The position numbers were made by a program, and so were the translations under genes. From Pictodentalium vernedei (lineage: Eukaryota > Mollusca > Scaphopoda > Dentaliida > Dentaliidae): a stretch of DNA of 64,000 nt. The notes under the pieces were generated by a model. That model made no database searches and had not been told where the DNA came from. It worked only from the letters and a program-made list of their open reading frames with translations. Position 1 is the stretch's first letter, and each line of letters starts with the position of its first letter. Shown here piece after piece: positions 1 to 11,789 of this stretch. The stretch is from NCBI GenBank assembly GCA_031216915.1, contig CM062296.1, positions 666,394,753-666,458,752 on the forward strand, given 5' to 3'.

Positions 1-72
1 GTGGCTGGTTGACAATATTGATTATATAAAAATACGCTGTTCGCATGTTAAAAAGGGTTATACCAATACCAT

Positions 73-276
73 TTAACCCTTTACCTAACATGAAAAGCAG
101 ACGACACAAAAACATAGGTTATGACCCCTCGTTGGAACGAGCTCGACGAGCTCGTTCCAACGAGGGGTCATAACCTATGTTTTTGAGACAAAAAATTAAA
201 AAATAATGAAAATTAATTGTCGATTTTTGAGAATAGCGCTGGCCGGTTTTGGCCGTTACGTTGGGTAAAGGGTTAA
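73..276 (-). mobile_element. MITE-A copy 1 (palindromic, piggyBac-type ends)
   Basis: The element starts TTAACCCTTTACC and ends GGTAAAGGGTTAA, so it has inverted ends beginning CCC and a TTAA on both sides. Insertion at TTAA with CCY-type ends is the known signature of the piggyBac superfamily. The centre is a hairpin around GAACGAGCTCG with arms reading TGACCCCTCGTTGG. Outside the hairpin the two flanks differ, so copies can be oriented; this one is reverse relative to the commoner form. About 45 bp of its left flank is deleted compared with full copies of about 250 bp. It encodes no protein and would have depended on a transposase elsewhere. Confidence 0.85.
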
Positions 277-589
277 ATGTGTCGGTGCTAGAAGCCACTA
301 TAATGGCTTCCATGGCCGTCGGGACTACTCGGTTTGGTAAATGTGTGCTCGGATCAACAATTTCCCGATCTTCATTTGATAAAAGTTAAGAAGCATCAAA
401 TTTCGGGAAATATTATTTTTCGAAAACGACAACGAGGTCTCTTCATTATGTTCATTTCCACTTTGAAAAAATGAATGATTGGGTAACAGGAAACTACCGA
501 ACTCGTGGTATCCAAGGGTATACCGGGGAGTGCCAAACTCCCTCCAGAAAACTGAAAAATATTTTGGACTTATAGAATGCCATACATCA

Positions 590-732
590 AGAGACTGTGG
601 AACCATGGGACCACGTCCTCCCCTCCCCCACCCCCTCACCCCAACACTCTTTTCACATACATGTTACACGGCTACACAATGAGTTAAAATGAGCGGATGC
701 ATACGTGTCAGTATAAGTCATTCCTGTAATAC
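590..732 (+). mobile_element. Family F (hAT-type MITE), left-half fragment
   Basis: This stretch matches the left half of the intact family F copy at 62584-63020: a degraded terminal region, a C-rich tract, then the shared 'acacaatgagttaaaat' and 'cattcctgtaata' blocks. A SINE follows immediately and the right half is missing. It is non-coding; two short overlapping open frames here are incidental. Confidence 0.6.
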
Positions 733-743
733 ATACCGAGTCA

Positions 744-1113
744 TCATTATTCATTTATTTATTGATGCTTAAGGTCACATATTTATGCACAATGGCTAAT
801 TATGACCGTGACAGTTTTACGGGTGGAGGAAGCCGGAGTACCCGGAGAGAACCACCGAGCAACGACGAGCAGCTGCCAGCTCCCCAACATCGTAACTCCG
901 CACTGCAGCACAGGCAGGGTTAGATTGGTTGAAGACATGCGTACCATCGACGTGCAATACGCCTTAGTACACGGCGTCATCGTGCCCCCACGCGGGCAAT
1001 GGAGATGAAGTGTCTTGCCCAAGGACACAACGCGGTTGCCGCAGGTGGGATTCGAACCGAGGACCTCTCGGCTTGCAGCCTGCACCTCTACCTACTGAGC
1101 CATCGCGCTCCCC
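744..1113 (-). mobile_element. Full-length tRNA-headed SINE
   Basis: Read on the minus strand, the element begins with a tRNA-like head (GGGGAGCGCGATGGCTCAGT..., box A TGGCTCAGTAGG, box B GGTTCGAATCC). A shared body follows (TTGTGTCCTTGGGCAAG, GGCACGATGACGCCGTG, GTACTAAGGCGTA), and the element ends in a short (AATA)n tail. Direct repeats of 13 bp (acataccgagtca at 731-743 and atataccgagtca at 1114-1126) flank it as a LINE-type target duplication. The tRNA-plus-core layout and the CTTGGGCAAG block recall MetaSINE-type families of invertebrates, which I infer from memory. It contains internal RNA polymerase III promoter boxes and no protein. Confidence 0.9.
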
Positions 1114-1126
1114 ATATACCGAGTCA

Positions 1127-1321
1127 AAAAAGAAAGTATCAAAAACTTTGAGGAGCAATTGTCTTAGTATTATTGACTTTTATCCCAAACAAATTATTGT
1201 AAGTTCATATTTCGAGTCTAGCTGTGTGAATTTGCATAATTTCATGTTCTTACTGTCGCCAGCGTCACGTCAGGACGTCGCAATTCAGACATGGGGTGAA
1301 ATGAAAAGTTCACACATATAG
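1127..1321. other. No feature seen
   Basis: AT-rich sequence between the SINE and the Tc1-like remnant. No gene or repeat is recognised; one end of the transposon may lie here, but I could not pair its terminal repeats. Confidence 0.5.
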
Positions 1322-2316
1322 TCAATAGCGTGTATGTCCACCGTTTGCCTCTTGGATGGCAAGACATCGACGGCGCATGAATCTGATAAATGTCTGGATG
1401 TCACCCTGTGATATTGCGTTCCACTCCTGCCTTAGAACATTACGTAAATCGCATAACGTCTGAAGATCATGAAGTCGTACCGACGGTCCAATTGATTCCA
1501 AAGATGCTCGATTGGCGTAGGGATCAGGGAAGAAGGTCGATGCTCTGCTCCTCAAGAAATTCACGACAGATACATGCCACGTGACATTGGACATTGTCTT
1601 GCTGGAATAACTGCAATCCGACGTTAGCGTTGAACAACGGGACAACAACAGCGTTAAGAATTTCGTCCCTATCTCGCTGTCCATTCAGATTACCATAGAT
1701 GAAGATCAACTGCGTTCGATGGTGCAAGGAAATTCCTGCCCAAACCATTAAACTACCCCCACCTAAACGGTCGCATTCCCGCACGCAAGCATCAGAAAAC
1801 CGTTCTCTCCGTCGTCGATACACTCTTGCCCTACCATCAGCGCGCCGTAGACAAAATCGTGATTCAACACTAAAAGCACTGTGCTCCAACGCTGCTGAAT
1901 CCAGCGAACACGCTGGCGTACCCATTTCATTCTGACGGTACGATGACGTTGGGTAAGGATTGGTCCTTGATATGGGCGCCTACTTCGAATGCCGTGTTCA
2001 GCTAGTCAGTTGCGGACAGTTTGTGCATTAATTCTATTGTTAGTTGTACCAGGAGTAATTGCCAGTGTCCTCGTCGCCGGAAGGTAGCAATCCCGCAAGT
2101 GATACGTCTCATGTGTCGGTCTTGTGCACGGGTCATAACTCTTGGTCGACCTGAATGCGGTTGGTCGGCAGTAGATCCAGTGGTTCTATATCTTCCAGTG
2201 AGACGTAAATAAGTGGCCATTGTGACTCCGAACTCAGCATCGAGCTCATCTGGAGGTATTCCTGCCTCATGCATACCAATGGCACGCAACCTCTGATTTT
2301 CAGTTAACCTAAGCAT
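1322..2316 (-). pseudogene. Tc1/mariner-superfamily transposase, inactivated
   Basis: The minus strand encodes a broken DDE transposase. The N-terminal helix-turn-helix part (RLTENQRLRAIGMHEAG, then HSGRPRVMTRAQDRHMRRI) runs from 2316. The catalytic part follows in another frame at 1925-1524 (GGGSLMVWAGIS, then FQQDN), and a third frame carries the end (PIEHLWNQLDRR, about 1500). At least two frameshifts separate them. The usual FSDESRF motif with the first catalytic Asp reads FSVESRF, so Asp is replaced by Val. The second Asp (QQDN) and the Glu (PIEHLW) are present. A functional enzyme would cut and paste its element at TA sites. This copy is dead; its terminal repeats were not resolved. Confidence 0.85.
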
Positions 2317-2582
2317 TCTTTAAAATGTCGGAAGACAAAAACTAGCGTGTTTTCTCAATAACCCAGGCTCTCTAGCACAACATAACACAAAGAAAATCAT
2401 CGGTTACCCATTCAATTTGACATACTCGGGTAGCACGTGCTATTTTGAAATCCGAAGCAAACTTGTATACGGTTGGGTGGACAACAACAACATGTCATAA
2501 AACTCTTTGCACGACTTCTTGTCCACAAACATGCAACATTAGAGCTATTATATTTCATCCTTTATGCTTTCTTTTTTGGCTC

Positions 2583-2705
2583 AGTATATTATTTGCAAAT
2601 CCAAACAAATTTGGCACAAGAACACCACCTTCGGTCGCTTTGGTCCGTTTCTTCTACTTTAACCACCTTCAACCCGAAGGGTTGGAAGATGATCAGGACC
2701 GGGGA
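2583..2705 (+). mobile_element. Family F central fragment
   Basis: It matches the middle of the intact family F copy: 'tattatttgcaaatccaaac', the 'cttcggtcgcttt' block and the central inverted pair around 'caacccgaagggttgg'. Both ends are lost here. The right-half piece at 3192-3385 may belong to the same original copy, with a degraded MITE-A between them. Confidence 0.6.
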
Positions 2706-2793
2706 TAGAAACCCCTTTTCGAAAGTGTCGGGATACTGATGCAAATGCCGAAGTTCTTGAAGTGAATAATTCTTGAAGTGATAACATCAGGTC

Positions 2794-2967
2794 CGCGTTA
2801 TTCACAGAAATTGCCATTCGATTTTCAGTATTTTTATTTTATTATTTTTTGGTCTTCAAAAACGTAGCATATAAGCTAAGTTTTTTGACGCAGAACATGA
2901 AAAAAATAGATATTCAATAATTTTGTTTGGAAGTATCGTCTGCTTTTCATGTTAGGTAAAGGGTTAA
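2794..2967 (+). mobile_element. MITE-A, degraded copy with intact right end
   Basis: The right flank (TCGTCTGCTTTTCATG, GGTAAAGGGTTAA) is intact and the left flank is partly recognisable (gttattcacagaaattgcc). The central hairpin has lost the GAACGAGCTCG core and keeps only a short pair of arms around 'acgtagcatataagctaag'. The left TTAA was not found. Confidence 0.7.
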
Positions 2968-3191
2968 AAGATTGAGCATCTCCATGGGACACTTCCATTC
3001 CTTCTTTATATGAGCAGATATGAGTGGCAACTAGTAGGTCAATACGACGGGTAACTTATCTTGCTGATTCTTACTCGGGGCCCAGGCTTGGCACAGGAGT
3101 CAGAACTTTGGGGCCCAGGCCTGACCCCAAAAATCTGGACTCCCGGGCCAGCTCCGGGCAAAATTCCCGGGCCCTCCACTCTCTCCCCGGC

Positions 3192-3385
3192 CCTGAAGAT
3201 GATTGAAGTAGAAGAAATGGACTGGACTTGGCTGTAACTATACTGTGGCATGCTCATGTAAACGAGAGACTTTTAGTATGTCATCGCACAGTTACCAATA
3301 TACGGTTGTAACTGTTCTCCCTCTGGGCCGAACCAAGGTTGCCTTGAAAATTTGTGCCCCTCCACTTTTATCGAGCTTCTCCGGC
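3192..3385 (+). mobile_element. Family F right-half fragment
   Basis: The segment 'gaagatgattgaagtagaag' through 'cccctccacttttatcgagc' and a degraded terminus ending near CTCTG matches the right half of family F at 62584-63020. The 150 bp upstream (3058-3190) is GC-rich, with repeated 'gggcccaggcctg' style blocks unlike its AT-rich surroundings. Confidence 0.65.
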
Positions 3386-5009
3386 TCTGCACACATCAAG
3401 GAAATCGGGGATGTCAGAAGGTCCAAGGTGCAAAAGGGAAACTATGTCACGGGTACAACTTATGACTATTATGTTGGTTGAAAAAGAGTTGTTTTTTTTC
3501 CGAAAACATGATCCCTAATGGTCATCCCTGGCCAATACTGTCGTAAACCGAGCTTTGTCGCTGCTGGGGGAAAGAGATTCACGCCACGCATTCAGTCCAA
3601 ACTCAAAGAGTGTCGCCTGAATCCGTGCGTGAACATATGTCTCACCGTGACGAACCCGCCCGTTTCGTTTTTGTTGGGATGGTTCTTATCCTGAAGGGGT
3701 CGATGACTTTTCCTCAAAAAGCAAAAATCAACAGGGGTTCACTGAAATTAACAATTTTAATACATGAAATATAGAAAAATATGATAATTTGTAACTTACA
3801 TAAAATACAATGAATAACGCAAACGTCAATCACACTCCATCCACATAGTTTTTTAGTCACTTTGCGGGCCAGCGTTTTCTGTTGTCACTGGTTTCTTCTT
3901 TCTTGTCGCTGGCGTTTGGACTCTGGCCGCCTTTTCACGAACATACAACTGGAACTTCACTCTTTCACTACCGTCGCACGGCCACTAATGTATTCTCTCG
4001 TTACCGGACGTCTTTGCTCTAACATGTGACGGAATATCACTCGTCCACTGCCCTTGAACGGTCACTAATATATCGTCACTTGACTGGACGTTTTTCACTC
4101 AAGCAGTCGCAACTTATGTTGTTACATGCCCCCCTCCATTTATCACAGAATAATGTTCATACACGCAAAGCCTACTCTGCCTACGTATGGCTTGCCCTCT
4201 ACAACAGGTAATACCGTCTACCTAAATACCAAACTCGTGAGTTCAAGGAACTCGCACTTCTTCTTCTATTCCTAAACTCATATATGACCACCGACTTGGC
4301 CCGCGACTGTTCCTATTCTAAATATGAGCTCTGTGGCTCTACTACATTACAATTTCCCTTTACTTTCGCACCGAGACGACACCTCCTCTAACCTATAGCA
4401 TGGGCCATCCCCAGCTCCTCGCCTACGACCCACAGTCTTAAACGCCCTCAGACTGGAATGAATTTTTCGAGAAATCCCCCGACTCTTTATTTGCTCACGA
4501 GGATATTAATTCTCATCTTAATTGTTTCTCTTGAACTTGGCCGTTTAGATCTATCTTAATTTAATATTCCCTTTTAAGTTCCTCTAAAAGTCCCGACTTT
4601 TTGGTATATACTGACATTCGATGACAGACCAGATACGTAATATGGGTGTGTGTCCAGAACATGTGCAATGCACTGTTTTTACAACAATTACCTATTAACT
4701 GGTCATAATTGCATAGATAATGGCTCTACGAGACTATTGGTCTCACTTCCGCCTTTAATTTATTACCAGACTGGTCATTATGGGGTTCAGCACACGTGCA
4801 GTAACGGACGGCCATACACTTTCATGCTTAATTAGCAGCGCATGCATTATTGCTGGTCTGTTTAAGTGACAAATCGGTTTTCGGGGTTCGACAGATACCC
4901 ATCTTTTCGTTTTATATTTAGCTCAGTGAGAAAGATTATCGAAAATATATACACTTTCAAATAAGAGAATCGCAACTTTAAGCTATCACCTTGACTCATA
5001 TATCGGGTC
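3386..5009. other. No gene recognised
   Basis: AT-rich DNA with stop codons in all frames. Around 3960-4105 two related segments of about 80 bp follow each other ('cacggccactaatgtat...ccggacgtcttt' and 'aacggtcactaatatat...ctggacgttttt'), suggesting an old local duplication. Nothing else stands out. Confidence 0.4.
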
Positions 5010-5239
5010 TTAACCCTTTACCTAACATGGAAAGCAGACGACACTTGCAAATTTTTTTTAAATAACTAATTTTTTGTCTCAAAAACATAGGTTATGACCC
5101 CTCGTTGGAACGAGCTCGTTCCAACGAGGGGTCATAACCTACGTTTTTGAGACAAAAATTAAAAAATAATGAAAATTAATTGTCTATTTTTGAGAATAGC
5201 GCTGGTCGGTTTTAGCCGTTACGTTGGGTAAAGAGTTAA
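5010..5239 (-). mobile_element. MITE-A copy, reverse orientation
   Basis: TTAA at both ends (5010-5013 and 5236-5239), ends CCCTTTACC and GGTAAAGAG, and a perfect hairpin centred on GAACGAGCTCGTTC with CGTTGG/CCAACG arms. The loop is shorter than in other copies because one GAGCTCGTC unit is missing. Non-coding and non-autonomous. Confidence 0.9.
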
Positions 5240-5639
5240 TAGATAATCCTATGTACTAACGCTATGTTAGATCATGTGCAATAGATAGGTTTCATGTAAT
5301 CAACCTACTAGAGTATATGACCTGTTTGTCCATGTGATTTGAATCAACGATTAGCCAGCCAAGTGATATCGCAAGAAACAGCATGGAACACTGTCAGACG
5401 CTTTTCATTTATATCAAGACTAACTTCAGTGTCACACAACTGTCCGCGAAGGACACCATTGGATAGTAAGGAGTAAGTGTACCCCACATGCCCTCTTCTC
5501 TGGCGGCCCTGTAAATAACCTGAATGTTTCAAATCACTGTTAACTCTTTATTAACTCACTTGACTGAGTGTCAGTGCCATCTTTACTGGTCACTCTTCGT
5601 ACTTCCGTCCGTCGTAAAGATAGTTTTCAGTCTTCACTC

Positions 5640-6480
5640 AAGCCGCTGGGTCGATTTGAACAATATTTCATGTAATTAATGGTTGGGGCGGGCCATTTCA
5701 ATTTTGTTGAAATCAAAGTCCTCCACGGGGAGGGGGTTGGGGAAATTGCCCAATTTTTTTTTTTAATTCTCATGATTCGACGGATGGAATAAGTTGATAT
5801 TTGGCATTCAGATTCCCTCTGAGGTGGATGCTATAAATTGTTCAAGGGACGTTTGGGAGGCAATATCTTCAGTTGATATGGGAGGAGCAAGATATTTGGC
5901 TCTGCCCTAAATTTCTATTTTATGGACCGATGAGCTGATTTGAACAAAATTTGGTATCGGTATCATTGAGTTCTAACTATTTGATTCATGCAAAAAGAAA
6001 TTCTCGCGTACCCGTTAGAACTCCAGTAGCCAATACTATAAAACTTTTACAATTGTATTTACTAAAATTGTATTTTTTACCTATTATTATAACTGACTAA
6101 AATGAATCATTAGCATTTTAAAATATGTGGCAATTTCCCAGATCTTTGAAAAGGCTAATGGTTCATTTTAACACATTTAAAGTCATAGCTTGAAAATACA
6201 ATTCTAGAAAATACAATTGTAAAAGTTTTATAGTATTGGTCCCAGGAGATAAAAATAGAAAATTTTTCAATAGCCCAGATTTCCTAAACTGCACGTTACA
6301 GAGAATAGTTATTTGGTATGAAGCATACTTAGAACCAGTAGAATTTAATAACTCTAAATAATAAAATCTATAACTGAAAAGCTTTAATGCCAGTGGCGTA
6401 GCCAGGAGGGGGCAGGGGGGGGGGGGGCTAGGGGGGCCATGCCCCCTAAATATTATAGTCACCCCCCCCCTCTCAAAATG
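5640..6480 (+). repeat. Dispersed repeat R1, interrupted by family E
   Basis: The segments 'gggagg/ggcaatat', 'gctctgccctaaatttctatttta', 'gatttgaacaaaatttggtat' and, after an insertion, 'taaaaatagaaaatttttcaatagccca' and 'tttggtatgaagcat' reappear in the same order at 33370-33870 and in part at 34690-34990. The block is therefore a dispersed repeat, possibly a LINE untranslated region or DNA-transposon interior. No protein is recognised. It ends in a G-rich tract (6411-6427). Confidence 0.6.
6030..6239. mobile_element. Family E palindromic MITE
   Basis: Inverted ends CCAATACTATAAAACTTTTA and its complement enclose a fully foldable 210-bp unit with only small mismatches. It sits inside repeat R1, splitting segments that are continuous at 33.7 kb. 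A second copy is at 8697-8870. The ends resemble hAT-type MITEs, but I could not find a clear target duplication, so the superfamily is unassigned. Confidence 0.75.
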
Positions 6481-7412
6481 GGAAAATTAAGACACCAAAG
6501 GGCCCCAGATTCTCTCTACAATGGGAGGGTCATTCCCACACCATCTCAGGCCTATGGTCTTGGGATATGTCTGTGGCATATATTGACCTGGCACCCCCCA
6601 AAAACTTAGGGCCCTCTCAACAAGAAATTCTAGCTACACCCCAGTTTAATGCATACAAAATTACAGAAAACTCGAAATTGCGATGCTATAAACGAAGTTA
6701 TCCGAAAGTTATTGGATGTAAACAAAACAGTCACCACCCCCCCCCCCCCCCCCCCACCCCCGACATCATTTCTGGATACACGCGGTTTCTAATGTAACTC
6801 TGCTGTTGTTGGAATAAATGACTGTCACGAACAACAACTGTGCATTATTTTAGCACCAATTGGGCATAATTCGATAAAACACTGTATTATTTCAAATAAA
6901 TTTCAGTTATGTGTTTAATAAAACCCACAATATGTTTAGCAACAACGGCAATCTGAAATACATTTTATCCACACGTACGTTATAAACAGACCTGTGCAAA
7001 CACAAACGTCACGTTTGTCCTTCTGAGCAAGCTGATTTCGACGAATATGAAAAAGGAGATTGCCTTGGACTTTTCTCTGAGTGGTCGGCTAAAGGTAGTA
7101 ACCAGTTTGGATTGAAAAACTATGGCAGAGTTTTTCAAATATCCGATAAAATCTTGCCTGGAAGTTAAATGATTTAATCAAATCGGACACTTTCATGTCG
7201 AGTGTTATATAAAACACGAGGGTGCATTGCGGGAATTGTGGTTTTGTTAAATGGTCAACTTATTTTTTTTGGTTCAAAATCGTGGTTTATTATCCCATTC
7301 AATGTCTTTGTGAAAACTCAATGAGTCTTTGTCGGGTGAGCGCTTCAGGCCCCTTCAGGCCTCTTGTCTAACAAATTAATCACACCAGCTCAGCACCATA
7401 CGCACAAACTGA
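6481..7412. other. No gene; homopolymer tracts and a mollusc-type repeat end
   Basis: Contains a poly-C tract at 6730-6757 and, at 7333-7372, the motif 'gggtgagcgcttcaggccc...cctcttgt', which also occurs at 35115-35150. I recall this as a common terminus of dispersed repeats in mollusc genomes. No coding signal. Confidence 0.45.
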
Positions 7413-7652
7413 TTAACTCTTTACCCAAAGTAACGACAAAACCAACCAGCGCTATTCACAAAAATCACCATTCAATTTTCATTATGTTTTCATTTTTTGT
7501 TTCAAAAACATAGCTTATGACCCCTCATTGGAACGAGCTAATTGAGCTTGTTCCAATGAGAGGTAAAAAGCTATATTTTTGACGAAAAAAATAGATATTC
7601 AAGAATTTTATTTGCAAGTGTCGTCTGCCTTTCGTGTTAGGTAAAGGGTTAA
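7413..7652 (+). mobile_element. MITE-A copy
   Basis: TTAA at both ends and the usual left (CCCAAAGTAACG) and right (GGTAAAGGGTTAA) flanks. The hairpin arms read CATTGG and CCAATG, and the tip GAACGAGCTAATTGAGCTTG is altered but still self-complementary. Non-coding. Confidence 0.9.
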
Positions 7653-8302
7653 CCTTTTATTACACATCCATTAAACTTTAAACCCTTGTATTTAACGGAA
7701 TGGCCGCTATGGCATAAATGTTTCTGTATTCAACTGGTGATATACAAGCCGGAAGTTTTTTCACAGCACTGTTTATACTAGTTCCTTTCCGATCGAGTCA
7801 TTAGTTTCGCTTCGAAAAGTTTCCAAATTTCGTAAAACAATTATCGATCGTCTGTCGCGTTTGTGTGAAAATGAAAACGTCCAAAGCAAAATAAAGTCGG
7901 TTCATAAAAAAATCAGTTAACCAAAAATGAGATAATCTTTAAAAAAAACAAAAAAACAATCATTTGCAACCACAACATTAACCCATTCCCGTGGCCGTCT
8001 TATTTCGGTAAATCTTCGGACATCTTGACATGCTTCGAACTTCTTTTGAAAAAGGGTCTCCCAGCTGTATTGCAAATCTGCCCAAATTTGTATTTATATT
8101 TTTACTAGGCGTGAATGGACACCGGCCGAAGAGAAACAGCGATACGAATTTCAACAAACACTGGTTCACCAAAAGTTGTTTTGATTTTTTATCGATCTAT
8201 TTGATCAGTACAGCTTCAAACAAAACAAACGGACTCTTCACCTTTGGGTTTAAACAGCGGAATTAAAATTTGTTTATTTAAATGAATTTTAATGCATGGA
8301 AT
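7653..8302. other. No gene recognised
   Basis: AT-rich, with short overlapping open frames on both strands at 7978-8266 that resemble no family I know. No promoter or splice evidence was found for them. Confidence 0.4.
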
Positions 8303-8430
8303 GTGTAATAAACACAGAATGCGATGTGTGTTTGAATATGGCTCTCGCGAAATATGACTACGCCATTCCAGCTGGTTATGTAAAACGCCCACCGATGCAA
8401 ACACACATCGCGTTCTGTCTACTTATCTAA
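8303..8430. mobile_element. Family G foldback element, copy 1
   Basis: Begins GTGTAATAAACACAGAATGC, and its arm GATGTGTGTTT pairs with AAACACACATC about 60 bp later. The same start occurs at 22014 and, diverged, at 41301, each with a different self-complementary stem. No coding potential. Confidence 0.65.
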
Positions 8431-8696
8431 CGTAACGCAATATACCGCAGCCCTATTAGCAAAACGGCCAAAGTTTATATTTTCATACCCCCAAATACTC
8501 ACCGAGCTCGTTCCAGTGACAGTCCAGTATGGGCTGTTCAATTTTATAAGATAAATGTAGTTAACAATCATCAGACCAGAGGTGACCCTGACTGTCTAAG
8601 TGTTATTAAACATCAATGAATAACCAAAATAGTTAACAATTAGAGTTTATATAAAAATTGTACCAGCAAAAGAAGAATGGCAAAAACGGCCTGGGG

Positions 8697-8870
8697 CCAA
8701 TACTATAAAGCTTTTACAATTGTATTTTCTAGAACTGTATTTTGTACCTATTTATATAACTGACTAAAATGAATCAATGGCATTTTAGAAGACATCTTTG
8801 AAAATGCTAATGGTTTATTTCAACCCATTTACAGTCATAACTGGGAAATACAATTCTAGAAACTACAGTT
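8697..8870. mobile_element. Family E palindromic MITE, 3'-truncated
   Basis: Starts CCAATACTATAAAGCTTTTA and follows the 6030-6239 copy ('gactaaaatgaatca', 'acagtcataactg', 'acaattctaga') but lacks the last 30 bp. A further short piece of the same start lies at 9098-9118. Confidence 0.7.
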
Positions 8871-9861
8871 CGTCGCCTGAGTGTTAGAATGTTCGTTTCG
8901 GTAATAAAATTCAATATAGCCCTTTGAAGGATTTCCATATTTACGACTCAACTCGATGCAATGGTACCCAGGTATTTAGATTTCCGTATCCGTTTGATAC
9001 CATGTTTAGGAAACTGTAATAAAATCATGCTTATTCAACAGACTAATACATTCAATATCGTCAGATTTATTCACAAAACTCTAGTCATTCCAGGGGCCAA
9101 TACTATAAAACCTTACAACTCGTCGCAGTTGATTCCGATAAATACGTTTCGCAATATAATATATAATTATAAAATTGATCAAACACCTTCTGTTAGAAGT
9201 CTCGATTGCGAAATTAATTCATTTGGACGCCAACTAATTGATCGATGTAAATCGGCTGCATTGTGTATTCTAAATGGCAGGGTGAGTGGTGGTCTCATTG
9301 ACAATTTCGCTAGCAACCATTAGAATGGATGTACTGTACTTGACTGTATCATAATGTCTGACCGGTACGTTACGGATGCATCGTATTTTTGTGTGAAGCT
9401 CTTAAATCTTTTTTTCGGATCACTGCCGTTCTGCCCTCCACTTACAAATACGCTGCGTCTATAGGAAGTTCGTATAAACCGAACTTTGTTTATAGGTAGC
9501 AAATTCATTCTTTAAAATGGGAACGCGGGAGTATTGGTAAATGTTTCGCGGCGATTAATAGTTCTGAAATCCAGGATAAACCGAGGCAATTTAGAATGGA
9601 AGCATTGGTCCTAAAGGGACACAGCACAGCATTGAACGAGCTGCAGAGGAGTTTACAAATTCGCTACAAAGCATAAATAAGAGCGCATCAAAACGAATGA
9701 AGTCCAAAAACAAATCTCATAAGAAACACCCATGGTTCGATATTACGTTTAAAGACATTACAATTTTTATGGAAAAAGCATTGAAGAGGCTTGTGAATAA
9801 CTCTCTTAACAAATCTCTCGTTCCCATATTCTTCACAGTTAAGCAATCCTAACAAAATGCA

Positions 9862-9989
9862 CACGAAAATCAATTGGGTTCAAAATCAACCCAAATCAAC
9901 TGGGCTGAGCGAATATGACCCCACTTGGATTCATATTCATTCAACCCAGTTGATTTTAGTTGATTTTTAATCCAACTGATTTTAGAGTG
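9862..9989. mobile_element. MITE-D copy 1 (CACTCTAAA ends)
   Basis: A diverged 128-bp palindrome ending TTTTAGAGTG, matching the near-perfect copy at 32427-32556. It splits the LINE linker region. The ends and the TA flanks of the other copy suggest a Tc1/mariner-type MITE. Confidence 0.8.
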
Positions 9990-10758
9990 TGGATATAAAG
10001 TATAAAGTCAGAGCGTTTCATGAGACTGTTGCAGAGAAATTCGTGTCCCTAGAAACATGTGGTGCAAATGAATACAGGAATAAAATACACAATTGAAAGC
10101 GTCAAATTACAATGATCTTGATCCAGACGAAACTGTGAATTTCTCCAACGAACTTTTTTCCCGAAATGTTGAAGTCTCTACTAAAGTGCTAACATCACAG
10201 TACTCTTCAACCCCATATTACTTACAAACTAAATGATAATCATATAATGGGAAGCAAAGCTTTTAAAGCTTTGAAGAAAATGAAGTGTAAAAAATGGTAC
10301 AGATAATCTTCGGGGCGTGTTACTTAAAATATTCTTTTCAGTTATGCTGGATGACGTAAGGCGCCTTTTAACATAGTTTTAAAATCTACACACTCTATCG
10401 TGACTTGGGGTTAGTCTCTTTTAAAACAACTTCATAAAAGGAAGACCGAAATAATCCTAACAAATACAGAGTTATTGCCATGAGTAATTCGATTGGGAAG
10501 TCATTCAATATAATTATTAACTAACGACTCAATGACTTTAAGTAACTTTAAATAAGAACCAGTTCGGCTTCAGGAAGCATAGAAGTGCAATGCATAGTGT
10601 ATTCATTTTAAAACAATAAATAACAAATGTCGGAAGGATGGAAAACCAATTTATGCTGTTTTCGACGACTTTCGGAAGATATTTGATTCAGTTGTTCGCT
10701 CTATTTTATTTGAGAAATTAAACAATACTGGTGTCTGTGAGGACACCTTCAAAACACT

Positions 10759-10761
10759 AAT

Positions 10762-10820
<59 letters not shown>

Positions 10821-11076
10821 TTGGGGTTTAAGGTCACATATTTCTGCACAATACTTGTGCACGGTGGCTAACCATGACCGTGACAGTTTTACGGGTGGAG
10901 GAAGCCGGAGTACCCGGAGAGAACCACCGAGGAACGGCGAGCAACTGTCAGCTCCCCAACATACTAACTCCACACAAGCAGGGTTAGCATTGGTTGAAGA
11001 CAAGTGCACCATCGACGTGCAGTACGCCTTAGTACACGACGTCACCGTGCCCCCACATGGGCAATGGGGGTGAAGT
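10759..11076 (-). mobile_element. SINE, 5'-truncated, long (AATA)n tail
   Basis: On the minus strand it carries the shared SINE body and 3' end, then about 16 AATA units (plus strand TTTA, 10759-10822). The tRNA or 5S head is absent. It interrupts the RT domain of the LINE remnant, so it is younger than that LINE. Confidence 0.85.
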
Positions 11077-11538
11077 GTAACCCTAGTTTCTCTTTATAAA
11101 CGAATACATATAGTACACTACACAGACACGTGAGGGCATTGGTCTCAGAAACGATCAACCAGTGGTGTCAGACAAATATGTATAAGTTAACCTACACTCT
11201 TCAAAACTATTATGGACGGTATTAGCAAAGCATATGACAGATCATGTTCCCTAATATGCACCAAGAAAGGCTCCATTAATCACCTTTTATTTACAGACTA
11301 ATTAGTTGCTTTCTCTGAGTCAGCAGCATGGTTAAATAACTGTTCGAATTGGAAAATTATGTGCAAAGAAATAAATTAGCTATCAATACTGAACAAACTA
11401 AGAGTGTATTTTTTCGAAAACAACCCACTAAACTGGAGCCAAAATACATACCTTGGGATATATAATTTAATACATATGGTTCATTCAAGAAACCACAAAT
11501 AATCAGCAATAAACGCTCAAAAGTATTATATGCTCTTG

Positions 11539-11789
11539 TTAACCCTTTACCCAACGTAACGGCCAAAACCTGCCAGCGCTATTCTCAAAAATCGCCAATT
11601 AATTTTCAAAATATTTTCATTTTTTGTCTCAAAAACATAGGTTATGACCCCTCGTTGGAACGAGCTCGTCGAGCTCGTTCCAACGAGGTGTCATAACCTA
11701 TGTTTTTGAGACAAAAAATGAAAAAATTTAGTTATTCAAGAATTTTTTTTGCAAGTGTCGTCTGCTTTTCATGTTAGGTAAAGGGTTAA
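11539..11789 (+). mobile_element. MITE-A, full-length
   Basis: A 251-bp copy with TTAA at both ends, left flank CCCAACGTAACGGCC, right flank TGTCGTCTGCTTTTC, and a hairpin with CGTTGG/CCAACG arms and tip GAACGAGCTCGTCGAGCTCG. It lies in the LINE remnant between the RT and the C-terminal knuckle. Confidence 0.95.

Noticed and set aside
4100..4150. LTR retrotransposon end suggested by 'tgttacatgcccccc'
   Set aside because: No matching second LTR, primer-binding site or gag-pol motif was found nearby.
11600..11720. Rho-independent terminator or regulatory hairpin
   Set aside because: The same hairpin recurs in over a dozen TTAA-flanked copies and the sequence is eukaryotic, so it is a MITE core.
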